A DNA stretch of 64,000 nucleotides, from contig NW_024465885.1 of the NCBI RefSeq assembly GCF_017591425.1, forward strand, positions 36,340,501 to 36,404,500, written 5' to 3'. The stretch comes from Ochotona curzoniae. Lineage: Eukaryota > Chordata > Mammalia > Lagomorpha > Ochotonidae. This document shows, in pieces, positions 60,659 to 64,000 of the stretch; the first letter of the stretch is position 1; the number at the start of each line of letters is the position of its first letter. The position numbers and the translations under genes are program-made. The notes below the pieces were generated by a model. That model had not been told where the DNA came from and did not search any database. It worked only from the letters and a program-made list of their open reading frames with translations.

Positions 60659-62814
60659 GTTAAAGTAGTGGTTATAGTTTGAGCTACTTCCGAAACAAAG
60701 GAAGGAGTACTCTTACTTTGGACAGAACTTGGGAGGCCAAATCACAAGACTATTACTTCTAACAGAAATATGTGCTTCACTATTGTTCTGATTGAGTTGT
60801 GAACATCCCTGCCCACACTATGTAACTCTCAATGAAGATTAGTAGATGCAGTGGCCATTTGATAAGGGCATGTTAAAGAAGCTGATCTGCAAATCCTCAC
60901 CAAGGTGGGTAATGGTCTTTCCTTTGTACAAGAGTCAGTAGAGAAGAGGATTTGGTGTGGCTAATTGTGGTTATTATTTTAAACAAAGGGGACAGAACTG
61001 TGCTAATTCCATTATATTGGTGTATAACCATGTCCCTCCAATGACATGAGAAGTTGTATGCTTTATGGAGTGTCTCCCCAGGTGCATAGAGTAATATACC
61101 TCTCATAATTTCCATATAGAAGTAACTGGGATTGTAGCTGTATGATTTAAAATGCATTATTCATTAGAATGTATATAATGTATGAAAATGAAAGTTTAGT
61201 GTAAATTTCATTGATGGGACTATCATGGCATGGTAAGGATTTCCAGCTGGGTCTTTAGGCTGGGGTATACAGCCCATTCCCAAACCTACTGAATGACATC
61301 TTTTTTCACTGCCCTGTAAGCCAGAGCATTTCATTGCGTGCTATGGTCATTTCTTTCCTGATATCCCCATGCAATAGACAGTAGCAAGTCCAGACTGACT
61401 GCCTAAGGAGGTCTAGGTTCCCTTCCCACTGTTCAATGGGAATGCAATCCATAGCCAGCAGGCTTCTTTCTTGAAATTCTTTCATGTTTACATAACACAC
61501 ATACACAAAAAAACCACATTTGCAATTTGTGTAAATACTGATTCTTTCATTTTTCCCTCTTTTAAGGTTGTTAACAAAACATTAAGTTTTATCTTAATTT
61601 TAGATTGCTAGGTGGCAATGGCAGAGAAAAGCAGCATTTACAGTAGTATATATCTGATAATTCTTTATGTAACTACCAGAAAGGTACCTGGCTTCAGAGC
61701 TTGGCGCAGTTCGAGAGTGATTTCACATGCAGCTGAGGGTGAGGTTTGTGTAGGACTTCAGCACTCATGAAGATCTCCTGTACACTGTCATGGTATCTCT
61801 CCCTTGGGGCTGAGCATATATGTGCTCATCTCATGACACTGGGCAGTAAGGCCAAGGTGCATGACAAGAGATGGACCCGCTAAACCTGCAGCCATGATGG
61901 GTCAACATGAAAGCAGGTGAGGCTTTTGTGGTTACAGTTCTGCAATAAAAATCCTGCCGGCCAATGTTCAGTTCCTCCCCATTGACTTGCTCCTTCCCCT
62001 TAAACACCAGTTGGATCTCTCAGCTAAGCATGACAATGAGAACTGTTTTTGCCTAATACTGAGTCAAGTTTATTGCAACCAAACTAATTATGATATCTTT
62101 AAATTTCATGATACCTTTCATTTTCTGTGTGAGAAAACATAACCTATTTCAGTGACAAACACAAACTCTCATGTTCTGACCAAAACAAAGCAAAAACAAA
62201 CACAAAGTCAAAAACTTAAATGCTAATGCGATTGCCTGAACTAAGCTGCTGAATATCCCAGCCCTGCCCACTTGTTTAAGGTGTCATTGCCTTATATAAT
62301 TTTTTTCTTTTGCAAATTAATCTTACTAAAATTAGCAATGGTGCTACTGTAAATGAACGTGAGAAGGCATGTATTTCTTCATCAATATTGTGGTGGTCTC
62401 TACTGTCTGCAAAGAAATTTACAGAAAAGAGAGAAGGTGTTCCAGGAAAAAGGCAGGTAAGCCAGACTAACTGAAATCTATACTTGTATCAGAAAGTACA
62501 CAATAAAAGTAGGACAAACTTGCCCTTAGGAATAAACCAATTAACCTTGCTAACTAATACTCAATTGCTCACTAATTTTGAAATACAATTATAGAATACT
62601 GATAATACCTTATGGATATTTCCGTTGCTGGGATACTTAATAAGAATTGTTGAATCTAAAACAGCATTCTATTGATTCATTTGCCTCATTAATACTGATA
62701 GAAGTCTAAAGTATTATGTTTATTGTTTTTGTGTGTTTCTTTTCCTTTGAATGTTTAATTAATGTAATTTGCTTATATTATTGAGATACTGGTTATAGTT
62801 TAAAAGAAAAATTT
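60659..62814. other. unassigned DNA, SINE-free
   Basis: Minus-strand frames of 86 (60897-61157) and 66 codons (61306-61506) look less random in composition than their surroundings, but I cannot name a relative. There is no intact gene. Confidence 0.45.
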
Positions 62815-63020
62815 TTTTTATTTGCAAGCGGAAAGACAAAAGCGGTAAGTAAAAGGCTAGGAAAGAACCAGGCAGAGACAATGAATCATGCAGGGTTCCT
62901 ACATCCTCTGATTCAATTCCCTCAAGAGCTATGACTAGAAGGTGAAACCCAGAACCAGCAACTCCATCCAGATTTGTCACAACAGTAGCAGATACTGAAA
63001 TGCTCCAGTTATAATCTGTT
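62815..63020 (-). mobile_element. possible old SINE, antisense
   Basis: 'tttatttgcaagcggaaaga' and 'gattcaattccctcaagagc' recall an antisense tail and body. The rest is too diverged for certainty. Confidence 0.35.
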
Positions 63021-63124
63021 GCCTCACAGAGTCTACAATAGCAGGAAACTTAATAAAAAGAAGACAATTGGACAAAACAGTTATTAACATCACAAATGCT
63101 GAATATTAAAAATGCAAGTCATGT

Positions 63125-63460
63125 GGGCCCGGCGCGGTGGCGCAAGTGGTTAAAGGTCCTCGCCTTGCACGCCCGGGATCCCATATGGGCGCCGGTTCTA
63201 ATCGTGGCAGCCCCACTTCCCTTCCAGCTCCCTGCCTGTGGTCCTGGAAGGCAGTCGAGGACGGCCCAAAGCCTTGGGACCCTGCACCTGCATGGGAGAC
63301 GCGGAAGAGGCTCCTGGCTTCAGACTGGCATAGCATCTGCTGTTGCACTCACTTGGGGAGTGAATCATCGGACAGAAAAACTTCCTCTCTGTCTCTCCTG
63401 TCTGTATATCCGCCTTTCCAATTAAAAAAATAATAATAAAAAAAAAATAAATCTTTAAAA
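63125..63460 (+). mobile_element. young-group CSINE, near intact
   Basis: Head 'gggcccggcgcggtggcgca' and 'gttaaaggtcctcgccttgc', 'cccatatgggcgccggttct' with B box 'ggttctaatc' (63194), 'ggcatagcatctgctgttgc', a CT-rich part and a long A-rich tail with AATAAATCTTT. I see no convincing target duplication. Confidence 0.95.
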
Positions 63461-64000
63461 TAAAAAGGCAGAAGTACTCATTTTCTCATTGTAATTCCCA
63501 TGGTTCCATTTTGGTAGCTATCAAGCATGGCAATATCAAGGTTAAATTGTTGTGGGAAAATTCGACTGATTTTGAACTAAATAAACCAGATGTTTGTTCA
63601 AGTGCAGTGCTCATAGTATTTTCAGACTTTTCATTATAGTTTTTGGAGGGTGGGTCTTCCTGTCCCATCAAATGCTATGATTGAAATTGAAATCTAATTA
63701 TCTAAATGTGAGGTTATACTTCTTAAACAATGGAAATACATTATGATGTCTCTTTGATAAAGAGGCAGTGCTGAATGCCTTGTGGGTTTTTGTTGTTGTT
63801 TTGTTTTGTTTTGTCTTGAAGTAGGGTTGCCTATAATGCCCCAGGGTAGATTGAGACTCTGATATACACACAATAAAGTCTACATGATGTATGATTGACA
63901 CAGTTTCTGCAATAATATGATTTTACTGCAAAACCTTCCTGATGTCAATACACAGCCAACAAGATAGCTGGGGTCACAGACGCCTGTGGCAACCTGTTGA
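63461..64000. other. unassigned DNA
   Basis: Only a ttg/ttttg simple repeat at 63787-63813 stands out. No gene. Confidence 0.55.

Noticed and set aside
63125..63200. tRNA-gene-like sequence with A and B boxes
   Set aside because: It is the tRNA-derived head of a SINE followed by the SINE body. No tRNA cloverleaf is preserved.
1..64000. Bacterial-type systems: operons, CRISPR arrays, phage or plasmid modules
   Set aside because: There are no closely packed long frames and no spaced direct repeats. Mammalian SINE and L1 sequence throughout rules out a prokaryotic source.

Overview
This window looks like nuclear DNA from a lagomorph, and more likely a pika (Ochotona) than a rabbit. I could not confirm any protein-coding gene, tRNA, rRNA or other RNA gene. 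The organism call rests on roughly fifty copies, young to very old, of a tRNA-derived SINE of the lagomorph C-repeat (CSINE) type. The copies have a tRNA-like head with a recognisable B box, a body with the 'cccatatggg' and 'gcccaaagc..tgggaccctgca' blocks, a CT-rich 3' part and an AATAAA/TCTTT tail. The youngest subfamily carries 'taaggtcctcgccttgca' in its head, which differs from the rabbit consensus as I remember it. The background is AT-rich, with microsatellites and LINE-1 3' ends, as in an intergenic desert or a large intron.

Layout. 0-12.8 kb: L1 3'-end fragments at 0.5-1.4, 7.2-7.9 and 9.6-9.9 kb, several broken by SINEs, then three SINEs at 10.9-12.7 kb. 12.8-15.0 kb: SINE-free, AT-rich, one mariner-like MITE. 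15-20.2 kb: old SINEs, a truncated SINE and an internally deleted SINE. 20.2-24.8 kb: SINE-free, with an old mammalian repeat and an L1 3' UTR. 24.8-26.5 kb: SINEs and a GC-richer island with a 9-bp hairpin. 27-37 kb: scattered SINEs, including a young one inserted into a mariner-like MITE at 30.5 kb. 37-42 kb: L1 3' UTR (38.1-38.6, +), a decayed coding-like block on the minus strand (39.5-40.6) and a minus-strand L1 (41.6-42.1). 42.7-47.8 kb: SINE-rich, plus an unclassified GC-richer island at 43.1-43.9 kb. 50.3-51.6 kb: a GC-rich lagomorph-type L1 3' UTR. 51.8-52.6 kb: minus-strand L1 with a SINE inside. 55.7-56.3 kb: two abutting SINEs. 56.4-62.8 kb: SINE-poor, with an L1 3' end and long unassigned DNA. 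63.1 kb: a near-intact young SINE.

The open reading frames are short (none above 198 codons) and mostly fall in SINEs, in the GC-rich L1 3' UTR or in simple repeats. I see no sign of a new multi-gene system. The item most worth following up is the coding-like, frame-broken minus-strand block at 39.5-40.6 kb. The rest is a well-preserved record of retroposition: target-site duplications, nested insertions, a heptamer expansion and atypical truncations. All family names come from recognition by eye, not from a database search.
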